Positions 34,648 through 46,539 of a DNA stretch of 64,000 nucleotides are shown here, piece by piece. The stretch's first letter is position 1. Each line of letters starts with the position of its first letter. Under the pieces are notes generated by a model. The model ran no database searches, was not told the DNA's origin, and saw nothing but the letters and a program-made list of their open reading frames with translations. The position numbers were made by a program, and so were the translations under genes. The DNA is from Limonium bicolor (Eukaryota; Streptophyta; Magnoliopsida; Caryophyllales; Plumbaginaceae): assembly GCA_023374045.1 (NCBI GenBank), contig CM041777.1, positions 463,355,827 to 463,419,826 on the forward strand, read 5' to 3'.

Positions 34648-36365
34648 CCCAGAAATGCATTTTTACAGAGGCGTTTCAACACAGATTTTCACCCAAACTT
34701 AACACAATTTTGGCATGATCTCCCCATAGTTATTACATGTTTTCCCCCACATTATTTAGCCCTCAAAACACTTTGACAACAACGCAGTCAAAAACACCAA
34801 TTTGTATACAAAACCCTCAATTTGACAACAACATCACAATGTGTATAACCCTTAAGGTTTGGCACTTAAACAACAACAATTTAAACACTGAATTTCCTCA
34901 TATTATTAGCAACACCTGCATTTCACTCAACATTTATTTACACCAAAACAAAACACATTTTCAACATAACTTCAATCCACAATTTGGGTTCATTAATTCG
35001 TTTACCCTTCCCAATTACTTAAACAATCTAAAACAAGGTTTAAGGTGAATTCCCTTACCTTAATTTCACAAGTCTCTCTAATTCTCCTCTTGCTCCTCAT
35101 CTTCTCCAAAATCGGTTAGGAGGGCATGGAGTTTCCAAACTCCATCCCAACATTCCAAGAACACAAAACATACACAATTAATTATCTAAACCCTTAGAAA
35201 CTCAATTCAATCAAAGGGCTAGAATTAGGGTTTACCTCTTGAAGCTTTTAAGAGGGATTTTCTCCCTTGAATTAAGAAGGAAATTACTCCACCATTGAAG
35301 AGTCAATTTGGAGCTCAAGAACAAGAAGAAAAACAAGGTATCAAAAATGGTGAAAAATTGATTACACCAAGAGATGAAGGAAAAATGACTTTCTCTTGGA
35401 AATTTTTACCTTAGAAGAACGAGGAGACTCCAAGCTTCCTTTTGATGTCAATTTCTATTCAAATGGGGAAAACCCATGGAGATGAAACCCATCCTTTTGA
35501 AATTCCGAAAAGAGGGAAAGGTAGAGGAGGATGAGGAGAGTTCAAATATGTGATTTGTTTTGTATTTGGAGCTTGGATTTGGCTAGAGCATGAGTAGGAA
35601 GATGAGAAGCCATGGAAGGAGAGGGGAGAGCTTCACAATCGGCTGCAACCAGGAGGGAGAAGAAAGAAATCGCAGAGAAGGAGGAAAGAGAGGAAGAGAG
35701 AGAGGGGAAAAAGAAAAATAAGGAAGGAGAGAGAGAATAAGGGGTATAAGTGCCCTTTGTCATTTTGCTCTCTCTTGACTTAATAATTTAGCTAACTGGT
35801 CATGTGTGGGTGAGCTGTTTACATTAATAAAACCGGCCCACTGTTATAAACACGCTGGAGCGTTTTTCGTTTTTTAACAGAAAACGCTCGTTTATTTACT
35901 CGGTTTAGCACTATTCACTAACCGGGACCGTTTTCCGGAATTTTCTCATTCCCTTAATTTTAATGGCTATTAATCTCCCAGTAATGTTTAATTATTGTTA
36001 CATAATCAACTATTATTTTTACGGGGTCATTTAACTGTTTAAAGTCACGTTTTCGGATTTTCTCGAAAAACGCGCTTTAAGACTCCGTTAGCGTTTTAAC
36101 GCATTGTTTGGATCCGTTTTCTTCCGGAATTTTTCCCACATGTTATTAATGTGTAATTAAGGTATAAAAATATATTTATAACCCTAATGAAGGTTATGTA
36201 CCTCCTAAAATAATTAAATACGCGTTTTCGCGTTTGTGACTTTTACGCATTTTCTTTTTTTTTGGTTTTCATTTGTTCACCAATGATCTTAAGGACTTAA
36301 TTAGCCTTAGAAAATTATAATTACGTAATTAATTAACACATTAAGGTTTGGGGTATTTCACTTAC

Positions 36366-39300
36366 TCTCCTCCGGAGTCCACATACTCAATCCTAAAACA
36401 TTCATTCAGTTGTAGGTTGTTAATTGCTTTTCCAATCAACCTAACCTACTTAACCATTAATGCTCCCCACCTAATACCACTTAAGTACTTATAAACTTAA
36501 CCGTAAACACTTAAATCCTTTACTTAACCTACTCCTTTAAGTCCTTATATCCTTGTCTTTTTAATCATCATTGCCCTCTTGATAGCATACCCCTGATACC
36601 ACTTAGCATCCTCAAAATCAATTTTTTTTTACAAGGGCCGACCGACCTTGCAGGGTAGGTCCCAAGGTCGGTCGGAACCAGAAACATTCCCGTCGGCAAA
36701 ATTTTAGCCCGACCGACCTTGTCAAGGTCGGTCCTAAGGTAGGTCGAAGTCAGAAAGCTTCCTGGATGGTATTCTGGGCCCGACCTACCTTGCCAAGGTC
36801 GGTTCTAATGTAGGTCGAAACCAGAAACTTGTTTTTAAGTGCTTATTTCACTCCAAATTCACCCCAATCTTTTCCTAATCATTCCACATGTCTCCCCACA
36901 TGTTTAAACATCCTTTTGGCACCTTAATCCCCTCTTAAATCATCCAACAAACTCCTTAAACATTTACTCAAATTCTTACTAAATTCTCAACACTTAACAC
37001 TTGATTCCTTACACTTCCAACTTGTAATTTTGCCTAAGACCTTAACTAACCAAAATGTTTCTTCACAACCATCTTAACTACCCCTCAAGCATCATTATGC
37101 ATCCCACATTTCCTTTACTCAAACTTCCCAAGGTTCTCTTGCATCTCCATGCACAATTTTCTCTCCTTTCCATTTGTTACTCTTCACTCCTAAACTTGAA
37201 CATCCCTATACATTTCTTTCCATCCTCTTAACACCTTAACATTGTTCTTCATTTACCTTGACCATGCTACACCCTCCTTAGACATTTCCATCTCGTTTAC
37301 TCAATTTACTCACCATTCTCATGATCATACACTCTTATACATTCCTAGTCATCCCCTTGACAACTTACTACATTCTCTTATAGTTTTTCACCTCCATCAC
37401 CTAAGTCCACTCATTACCACCCAAACTATAATCTTATTAATCCATTACTAGCATCTTCCCCACTTACACAAGCTTCCCCAAAATTTTCATTGTTATATTC
37501 TCTAGTTCATACCTAAATCATCTTAAAACATTATACATCATTTCCTCTAGATTTTTGCACAAGTCTTAACATTCCTCATACCATGATTTTGGTGTGTTTA
37601 ACCTCTAATTCCTCCTAGACAACTCTAGGTCATTCTAATCCTCAAGAACTCCTTTGTTAACTCATTTCCAATCAAATTCCTTTTAATAATTCCTAGTAAA
37701 CCCTTGGTCACTTTAATTCACCACAACCACTTAAACCCTTTGTTTTCTACTCGAATTTCGCCATAGCTCCTCTAGTATATTATCTTGCCCAAATGCATAG
37801 TTTTTCCCCACTAATCAACACACACATATTAAATCTTTTTCTCATCATATTTCTCACCCAATTCCAACCATTCATAACAAACTCAATATAGTGCAATAAT
37901 CTTAAATTGCATAGCACTAAGGCTCTTAAAATGACATGGATCTTAGGCCCTTAAATGACTTAAACTTAAACACTGAATTTCCCACATATAAAAGCTTTCA
38001 GCCTACAAATACACACAACAATGCTCCCATAGCAATATAAGTGTTCTCATAATCCACCTTATACTTATCATACTAACTTATTTCCATTGGCTCCTTAGTC
38101 AAAAGTTCACAAGCTTATTTAAATTCTTTTTCCTAGGTTATATAACCCATTACATAATGTAAGCTTTAAGCTACATTAGTACTTATCTAAATACCACCCC
38201 TTAAACAATAAAACACCTTAAGGTAAGTTATTTACCTTGTTTTCTCAAGTTCCTCTTAACTTTCTCCTTAGGCTTTTCCCTTGGACAATCTCGGCCACCA
38301 ACTTAATTTCCCTTGTCAATGTTCTAATCAATATACAATGACTCTCATGAGTGCTAAATAATACACTAACCTTAAGGAATCATTCCTAGGTTAAAAATGT
38401 GTTTTAAGGTATTAAAATGAGTGTTTACCTTTGAAGTCTTAAATTAAGCTTGGATATGAATCAAGAAGGACCTCCTCTAGCCCTTGGAGAATAAAAACAA
38501 GCTAGAACAAGGGATAAAACAAGATCCCATGTGATTTTCGGTTATGAAGGGAAAGTGATGGAAACTTAGTTTTTCTTACATTTTCCTTACCTTGAATGAG
38601 TGGAGAAGCTAATGAACCCTTCAAGCTAATTTTTCCTCCTCTAATGGCGATTTCCCATGGCTCCAAAATGAAGCTTTTTCAATTTTGAAAAGATAGGAAG
38701 CAAGGCCTTGGTGTAACTAAGAGTTATCTAAGCTTATTTTTGGATTTGGAGCTAAAATTAACATTTGGTGAACAAATGAAGGCGGAGAAATAATGGGGCT
38801 GTAACTCACGGTTTGGAGAGGATGAAGATGAAGAAAAAATGGTGGAAGAAGAAGGAAATGAAGAAGAGAGGAGAGAGGTAAGCTAAAGGTAAGATTTTTA
38901 TCTTTTAAAAGCAAATAGTACTATTCTTACTCTCCTCTTCTTTTCCTTAATGTGCTGGCTCATGTGGTGACTCACCACTCTTAAAACCGGCCCCCTATGC
39001 TTATTTAAGATATTTTTGGTCTTTTTTGACCAATTAATTAGACAAAGTTGACTTAAGTCTAAACTAGGTACTATTTGGGCACTATTCATAATTAGTGCAC
39101 AAATTTGTGAAATTTTTGGTTTCTCGTTGATTTAGGCTTCCTAATGTGATACTAATTAGTAAACATGTTGATTAAGGAGTAATCATGGGCATTTAGCCAC
39201 TCAAACCCCCTTTCTAAGACAATTTTTCAAAAATGTGCTTTAAGAGTCCTTAAAGCATAATTTGTGTTTAAGCTTGGTTTTCTTTGATAATTGATTTAAC

Positions 39301-39516
39301 ATGTCCATTAGCATGTTAATAAGGTCTTAGAATGACCTTTGGGTCCTAATCAAACTTACACCAAGTCTAGAGCAAGTATTTGCTTAAATTGACTTTATGG
39401 TGTTTTCTTGTGTTTTCTTTGGTTTAAATTGTCTACAAATCTTTATAAGGAATGTTTTAGCCTTATTACATCATAAATTGATGTTTACTTATCATACTTA
39501 GGTTTGGGGTATTTCA
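36366..39516 (-). repeat. Distal part of solo LTR D
   Basis: Resumes D after the CTTAC duplication left by C. It aligns loosely with the matching part of the C LTRs (for example CCCATGG near 38655 and GGTTTGGGGTATTTCA at the end). No coding frame. Contains the CCGACCTT palindrome cluster at 36638-36820. Confidence 0.8.
36638..36820. repeat. CCGACCTT palindrome cluster in D
   Basis: Three units, each pairing GACCGACCTTG or GACCTACCTTG with AAGGTCGGT or TAGGTCG, followed by AACCAGAAAC or similar. About 1.65 kb from the D 3' edge once insertions are removed. Confidence 0.8.
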
Positions 39517-39521
39517 CAATC

Positions 39522-41681
39522 GGAGTCACAATAGGCTGTTAGGTCATAACTACTTTCCTTGTTAAAAAATAAACCAAAACCTGATGTTTCTTTAATGTAT
39601 GAGAGAGTGTGGTAGGCTGCCTTGAGATGTTCTGTTGTGGGGTATTACAGGAATTGGCTTAAATATTGTACTGCATAGGCAATGTCAGGCCTAGTGTTAG
39701 TAAGAAAGTTGAGTTTTCCTACAAGGCACCTGTACAAGGTGGGTTCCTCTAATTTTGATCCTGAGTCTTTGAATAACTTGAGGTTTATTTACAGAGGTGA
39801 GACAGATGGCTTGCAGTTTTCCATCTGAAAATCCCTTAGAATCAGTTGCACGTATCTCTGTTGTGACATGATTATTCCTTTGTTGGTTTCCAAAAATTCT
39901 ATTCCAAGGAAAAAATTTAGTCTTTCCAAGTCCTTTATTTTGAACTCCTCATTCAGTTTTCTCTTTAAATATTTGATTTCCTTGTTGTTGTTACCTATTA
40001 CTAGGATGTCATCTACACAGATTCCTAATAAGGTAACGTTATTCTTGTTTATCTTGATGAAGAGGGAATAATCATTTTGTGATTGTTTGAATCCTAGACC
40101 CTTAGGAAATTGGCTAGTCTTTCATACCATTGTCGAGAGGCTTGTTTAAGCCCATAGAGGGATTTATGCAATTTGCATACTTTGTTCTCTCCATGGACTT
40201 TAAGCCCCTCGGGTATGGTCATATATACATCCTCATGGAGGTCTCCATGCAAAAAATCATTATTCACATCTAATTGGTCTAGTATCCAACCTTTCTTTAT
40301 TGCAATTTTAAATAGAGCATGGACAGTGGTAAGTTTGACTACGGGGGAGAAAGTTTCCTCGTAGTCTAGGCCTTGTTTTTGGGTGAAACCTTTAACTACC
40401 AATCTGGCTTTGAACCTTTCCAGACTACCATATGCCTTAAGTTTTGTTTTCTACACCCATTTGAAAGTAATGGGTCGTTTTCCCTTTGGCAATTCTACAA
40501 TTGACCATGTATTATTGGCTTTAAGGGCTTAGAACTCCTCTACCATGGCTTGTATCCATCTAGGATCCTTGCTGACAGCTTTTTAGGTGGATGGTTCATC
40601 TAGGTTCTTTACTTGATCTAAGAAGTTGCTGGTATTTGGGTGGAAAGAGCAAGAGAAGATGGTTTTATTTGGGATTTGGTCTGTAAGAGTGTTTAAAGAA
40701 AAGAGGTGAGAAATGATTGGACTTTTGTGATCAAGTCTTTGGGATGGAATGGTAGAGAAGAGGTCTTCATGATTTGAACTAGAAGAACATATGTAGTCAT
40801 CATACCTACTAGGAAGTTTGTGAGTACGTGTGGATCTCCTAAGATTCAGATCATTTATGGTTTGGCTTTGTTCCTCATCTGTCTCTAGGGTGCAGGGAAG
40901 AGGTTGTATTTCTTCGGTGTTCTAATCTGATTGGTGATTGGGTTCAGGCAAGGGATCGATTTCTGTGTATGGGACAGGAGGTAAATTAAATATGTCTAGG
41001 TCTTGCCTTTTGTTAGTGAGGATATTTTTCCACTCATTTTCTTTCAAAGGGAAAATATGTTCAAAGAAGGTTAAGTCCCTGCTGTGTTTTATCAGATTTT
41101 CTTCCAAGGACAAAGCCTTGTACCCTTTGTTGTTTCTGTAATTTCCAAGATAAATACAGGTAGAAGACCTAGGGTCAAATTTTCCTCTGCTTGGGTCTAT
41201 GTTTGTGACATAGCATAAGCACCCAAAGCTCCTTATTTCATCATAATTAGGTTTGGTTTGATATAATTTTTGATAAGGTGTCAGATTTTCTATGGCCTTA
41301 CTAGGGATTATGTTTATGATATAAACAACTTGTTCTATGCAGTGGCCCTAGAACTTATCTTCTAGGCCAGATTGAAACAGTAAGGCCCTAGCCACTTCCA
41401 CTATATGACCTTGCTTCCTTTCAACCACCCCGTTTTGTTGGGGTGTGTGAGGACAGGAAGTTTGGTGGATTATGCCTTTTTGGGTGAAAAATTCATTTCC
41501 TTCATGTGATTTACCCAGCTCTTTGGCATTATCACTTCTTACTGGTTTTATATGTATGTTCATTTGTTTCTCAATCAAAACAATGAAATCCTAAATGGAT
41601 TTCATTGCCTCTGATTTCTGTTTTAATAAAGTAATCCAGCTAGTTCTACTGTATCGTCAACTATGGTCAAAAAATATTATA
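39522..41681 (-). pseudogene. Copia integrase end and reverse transcriptase of K, broken
   Basis: Minus-strand pieces in order: FLTIVDDT at 41680, integrase core [13 protein letters not shown] and [14 protein letters not shown] (41350-41578), then [22 protein letters not shown] and [19 protein letters not shown] (40094-40402), and CVDDILVIG at about 40000 where YVDD is usual. Stops and frame changes separate them. The integrase is cut by solo LTR H at 41686 and the RT end by D at 39517. Confidence 0.9.
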
Positions 41682-43579
41682 CCCTTTGAAATACCCCGAA
41701 ATTAAAATTAGTGATTATAGGCTAATGAAGATTTTAAAGGCTTAATTATGCCTAAATAAACATGAGGGAACAAATCCCGAAGAAAACGGATCCTTAAAAC
41801 GGATTAAAAACACAAACGAACCTTAAAGTGCGTTTTTCGAGGAAACCGGGAAAATGTGACTTTAAGCGGGTTAAATAGACCCGTAATAATTTTGGTCAAC
41901 CAAATAGTCATTAATAAACATTAATGAAGGTCTAGAACCAATAAAATTAATTAAACAAGAAAATTCCGGAAAACGGGTTCCGGGGGTAAATAGTGCAAAA
42001 AACGGGAAGTTGTGGGGTGTGAGTGTAAATAAGCTAAACTAACATGTCCCATTTGAAAATAAAAATCAGAAAAGTAGAGGTGTGTGCTGTGTGGGCCGGT
42101 TTTGCCCCCCCCCCCCCACACTCTCTTAATTGTTTCTAATATACAAAAGACAAAATAAGAAAATAAGAAAAAAGTAACAAAGTACAACACCTTACTTTTG
42201 GACTCTCTCTCCTATCCTCTCTATTCTCCACCGTATTCCCTCCTTCCTTCTGATTTTCTTCTTCCACCTAAGCAGCTTCCATGGCGATTTGAAGAAGCCA
42301 CACAACCTCCATCTTCTTCCTCATTTTTCAAGACTCAAACCTTGTCCAAAAATTATAAAAAGTATACCATTGGATTCCCCTTGTCAAGGAGATCATCTTC
42401 CTCTTTTCAAAAATCGAAAAGCTCCACTTCCATCTCCATGGGTATGACTCTTTTGAAGCTTGAGACCACCATTGGAAGCTCCTTCACCACCTTGTTGTTT
42501 TGAGGTAAAAAGAAATTCGAAAATCCACCATTTCTAGCTCTCTTTTGCAAAATAAGAATTTCTAGATTTTGAACTCCATGTTCCTTGTTCTCCATCCGAT
42601 TTTGGCTTCACTCTTGGAGTTGGAATCTTGCTATTGTTGCTGTCCAAAACTTCATCTATACATTTGTAAGGTAATGCCTCTTCTAAACCCTAAAAACATG
42701 TCCTAAGCTCTAGGTTGATTTAAGGGTTGGTTTTGAATTGGAATTGTTGTGTATTGATGGGCTGTAGCATTAGGATTCTGAACTTCCCATAACCGGTTGT
42801 GAAAGGAAAAGCAAGGGAAGAAGGAAGAAGAAATGAGAAAGGAAGAAAGAAAGAAAAGCTAGCAAATTCAAGGTAATGACCAAACTTTGAGCTAGTTTTG
42901 CAAGTAATGTAAACAGATTTTTATGCTTAAGTATGAGAGAATTATTTTGTTGGCTAAGTAATACTTAGGCTGTTACATATTGAGTAAGAAGGTAATAATG
43001 TTTTAGTGATGTTAAAAGGATGAATAAAAGCTTGTAAGTTAAGTGAGGTAAAATGTAAATGTGTTTGGGGAATTGTGTATTGGTGTTTTGAATAAATAGG
43101 TTTTATGAGTGGTAATGTGTGAACAAAACAATGTGGTGAGAATGTTAAATTTTAGGGGAGACTATGTCAAAATTTACATAGGAACTAGATGACTTAAGAG
43201 CTTAATGTAAGTAGAAAAACACTTTGAAAACAGATTTGAGAAAGAGTTAAGTAGTGGGTGGAACTAGGGTGAAGATAATGCAAATTAAACTCTAGGAATG
43301 GCATTAGTTGAGGAAGCATGGGATGGTAGAAGTGAGAGCAAAAATCTGTAGCATAAGAGGAACTAGGAAGAATTAATACAAGTGCTGAAATGAAAGTTAG
43401 AAAAAAATGTGTGAATTAGTATGGAAAGGAGTAATGAGTTTGGTGATGGATTTAGGGAAGTTTAGAGTCATTTAGGTAATTAAACATGTGGGATTAAGTG
43501 TGGGAAGAATGGGAAATTGAATAGGCAAAGAGAAGATTGTAACAGAGAAGGAAAATGCAAAATCTATAGAAAACCTGCT

Positions 43580-43906
43580 ACGGTCTGGGACCTTGTCCCA
43601 GGGAGAAGTCCCGGACCACCCTAAATAAACAGCCGAGAGTTCAAGTTTCAGCTGGTCCGGGACTTAGTCCCCATATGAACTCCCGGACCATGCTTAAATT
43701 ACTGCCGAAAGTTTGCCTTCTACTTGGTACGGGACTTAAGTCCTGTACAAGGACCCGGACCAGACGCATTTTCTTACCGAAAGTTCAAGCTTGTTTAGGT
43801 TCGGGACTTAGTGGATGAATAAAGACCCGGACCATGTGAAAATTATGTTCGAGACTTAGACCAAAGTTTGGTCCCGGACTTAGGACCCAGACAAGGTCCT
43901 GGACCA
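43580..43906. repeat. GGTCCGGGAC palindrome cluster in H
   Basis: About five units alternating GGTCCGGGACTTAGTCCC-like and CCCGGACCA-like words with spacers GCCGAAAGTT or similar. Located about 1.65 kb from the LTR 3' edge. Confidence 0.8.
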
Positions 43907-45031
43907 ACCCAAAATCGTGAAATTAAGTTTAAAAAGTGGCTTTTAAGATAAGGAAATGAATGGTAATGATGGTATAAGATAATTAGGACTTGATTAATGA
44001 TGTTTAGTGGTCATTAAAGGTATAAACAAGTTTGAACAATAAGGAAGAGTAAGTAACTTAGGTGGAAGTGTGTGAATTGTAAGAACAAAGTAACTATGAA
44101 CCGGGAAACGTTAGAAACGTAGTGAGTAAGGTTAATTATAGATAATTAACCGCCCGACTCTATATATGTGATAGGATTCAAATAGTCGAACACCGAAGGA
44201 GAGTCGGTGAGTCCAAGGACTACGGTGAACGGTATGAATTTCTCATGTCCTGTATGCTACCTTGGCTACTCAGATTTGTGTGTTTATGTGCTATGTGATC
44301 ACCTAAATAAGATAAAATGCACGAATTGGGTTTATTGCACTTTCTTGTGCTTGCGTTATATTGTTCCTTGTTGGATGCCCATTTAAACTCTAGTTTGTAT
44401 AATTCATGAAATGTAAGAATGAGAATGAAGTGTATATTGCCTTATTGTGTATTGTACTGACCAAGTGATATGGAGAGAAGGACTTCTAACTCATTCAAAA
44501 CTAGCTAACATTTCTAACATTAAGATATTGGTAAATTGGAATAAGTAGAAGTCCGATATAGCTTCGGCCACGCGTGAGGAGGAGGAGACACAAGAGGTTG
44601 GATCCAAATTTTGGCCTTAATTTTTTTCATGGTCCAAACCCCTTAAATGGGTAGCAACCTGGATTAGTGAGTCACCCTAAAGCCCGGTGGTGGGACGATG
44701 TAGTCCCTGCCCGGAGGTCACACCGACTTATATGTGTATGAGTAAGACTGGTGTAAGTCATATGTCCCGAGTAAAAGAGTAAAGAACATCCGATTAAACC
44801 AGATGGGTAACTGGCTAACCAAGAACGAAATACAGAATTGTGAAGTGTGTTACTATGTTGTTGACTTGTGTATTGCCTTCCGTTTGTATGTGCGGTATCC
44901 TTGTATGTATGTGCCTTGTACGATTGTAATGTGTTAAGTAATAGCATGTGTGCATGAATAAAATGAACTACATGTATTCGACCAAGTAGTCGGCGTACCC
45001 TCGTTAGCACGCGGGGTATGCGAAATTTATG

Positions 45032-45057
45032 CGCAGCTTTTGCTGAGCCCCTTGGGG
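45032..45057 (+). repeat. Conserved double hairpin in H
   Basis: GCAGCTTTTGCTG followed by AGCCCCTTGGGG; reverse complement of the motif in C and D, 495 bases from the LTR 3' edge. Confidence 0.65.
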
Positions 45058-45557
45058 CACTGTTTTTAATTTTACAGGTGCTCGTGAAGGATGACGGTCG
45101 TGTAGAGACCAAGATGATTACTTTTTGGGTAGTTAGTAGATTGTGAAAGGTGTACCGAGTTGTACACTGCTGGATGCCTTTTTGAGTAGCCGGTGTACCA
45201 TGTGGTACACCCCTTTTGATATTGTGAGAATTGTTCACTTGGTATAGATGAGTAGGTTGGTAAACTCATGGCTTTTGTAAACTCGTAAGAAGGGATGTAA
45301 TTGATTATGATTTTTGGATACTCGGTAATCGAATGTTGTAAGTAAATGATGTAGACGTATTGGGAAGTAATTATCGAAGCTCGGTATATTCTGATTATCG
45401 GACCGTTATTGTATGTAGATTAAGCCTTGCTAGCCGTATGGGCGGTTAGCGGCATTGTACCACCCGCCGTAGTATTTGTAATTCCGCTGCGAGTAGCAAG
45501 ATAACCGGGATGATTAGACAGTAATTAGAGGATTAGCGGTAGGGGTGTTACACCCTT

Positions 45558-46539
45558 CATCAGTTTGGGTTCTCATTGGACCACAAACATCTATATGTAT
45601 CATTTCTAATAGTTGAGTAGTTTTGATTCTAGAATTGAGGAACTTAATTCTCTTTCCTTTGGCCTGAAAACAAATGGTGCATGGTAGAGATGATACTTTG
45701 GATTGCTGAGGGATATGAACATCAAAAAATTTACACATCTTTTGAGTTGAGATGTGGCCTAATCTATTATGCCACAAGGATAACTTCCTAGAGCAATCAA
45801 TCCTAGGTCGGGCATTATAGACATTTGCACATACAGCAGAGCTATTTACTGAATTCAAAATGTAATCACGCAGAACAATGATGTCAAGAAAGTACAACCC
45901 AGCACACTGTTTTCCAACCCTTAGAGAAACATTTGTTTCAGAATCCTGCAGAATGCAAATATCAGGACAAAAGATAATCTGCACATCAAGTTTCTTAACT
46001 AGTTTTGCAACAGAAACTAGATTGAATGTGAAAGCTGGGTCAAACATTACATCACTGAGACATTGAACTCCATCGATAATCAGATTTGCAATGCTATCAA
46101 CCATTCTTTTATGTCTGTCTAGTAATGTAATTTCTATATTATCGTTCATGATTTTATAATTAGTTAGTAATTGCCTATTCCCACTTATATGTTCTATTGC
46201 GCCGGAGTCTAAAATCCAGGTATTCCGTAATTTTTCTAAGATTGAATTGGCATTGGAATTTAGACATGGCATGAAATTTATGAGAGAATAGGGTTTACCT
46301 GAAAATTTTCCAAAGTCGCTTTGCTTATCGCCTCTGGTCGTCTCCTTTTGTTGTTGGAGATAACTCACAAGTTGATGGAGTTGGTCAGTGTTGAGACCCT
46401 CTACTGGAGATTCCAGGTTGGTGTTCTTGGTCGAGGTGTTCAGTCTCTCTTCATCAACGGCAGAGGCGATGCACGTTTCCTTTGGTCTCTTGTTCTCTTC
46501 TCCGGGGAAACCCGCTAGCCACCAGCAGTCGGTCCTCAA
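45558..46539 (-). pseudogene. Copia protease and integrase N-terminus of K
   Basis: An open minus-strand stretch of about 327 codons. Contains WILDSGAIEHIS (aspartic protease, DSGA), LWHNRLGHIS...C.IC..AK (integrase zinc-binding / pre-integrase domain) and HIDVCGPM (first catalytic Asp region). The stretch ends at H. A gag zinc-knuckle trace (CPILPQFVHL..) lies upstream in broken frame. Confidence 0.9.

Larger units (their letters stand above)
23264..36360 (-). mobile_element. Element C: LARD-type non-autonomous gypsy retrotransposon, 13.1 kb
   Basis: LTRs 23264-27300 and 32210-36360, flanked by CTTAC (23259-23263, 36361-36365). On the minus strand the 5' LTR is followed after 5 bases by TGGTATCAGAGC (initiator tRNA-Met site), and AAGGGGGG precedes the 3' LTR. 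The 4.9-kb interior has no gag or pol frame on either strand. Large LTRs with a non-coding interior define a LARD. A 10-residue trace NFEDEVLLRG just before the purine tract resembles the end of Tekay/Del-type pol (from memory), suggesting the parent lineage. Confidence 0.9.
32210..36360 (-). repeat. 5' LTR of element C (4,151 bp)
   Basis: TG...CA on the minus strand (TGAAATACCCC...GGGGTGTTACA). A C/T-rich zone on the minus strand at about 35760-35630 resembles a plant transcript leader. The excess of small homopolymer-length differences from the other LTR is notable at 35600-36100. Confidence 0.92.
8375..39516 (-). mobile_element. Element D: 4.5-kb solo LTR with three nested insertions
   Basis: Outer ends TGTAACACCCC (8375) and GGGGTATTTCA (39516) are those of the LTRs of C. 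They are flanked by CAATC duplications (8370-8374, 39517-39521) inside the RNase H/RT region of K. After removing E, G and C, the pieces 8375-8692, 19159-19845, 22887-23263 and 36366-39516 add up to about 4,533 bp with no primer site, purine tract or second LTR. That is a single LTR left by LTR-LTR recombination. It is related to but diverged from the LTRs of C. Confidence 0.9.
41687..45552 (+). mobile_element. Element H: 3.9-kb solo LTR
   Basis: Ends TGAAATACCCC and GGGGTGTTACA in plus orientation, flanked by CCCTT (41682-41686, 45553-45557) inside the integrase of K. No primer site, purine tract or second LTR. Same group as C and D: shared end motifs, the GCAGCGGA word (reverse complement at 45483-45490) and the double hairpin. 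Confidence 0.92.

Noticed and set aside
36366..39516. Host intergenic or genic sequence between C and the copia RT
   Set aside because: End motifs, target duplication and similarity to the C LTRs show it is the distal part of solo LTR D.
42198..42503. Ser/Pro-rich frame of 101 codons in H, with similar frames in C (26411-26710, minus) and D (38717-38914, minus)
   Set aside because: C/T-rich leader-like DNA gives low-complexity Ser/Leu/Pro peptides; the sequences do not align as proteins.
44672..45238. 188-codon minus-strand frame in H
   Set aside because: Inside a solo LTR, no recognisable domain, not kept in C or D.
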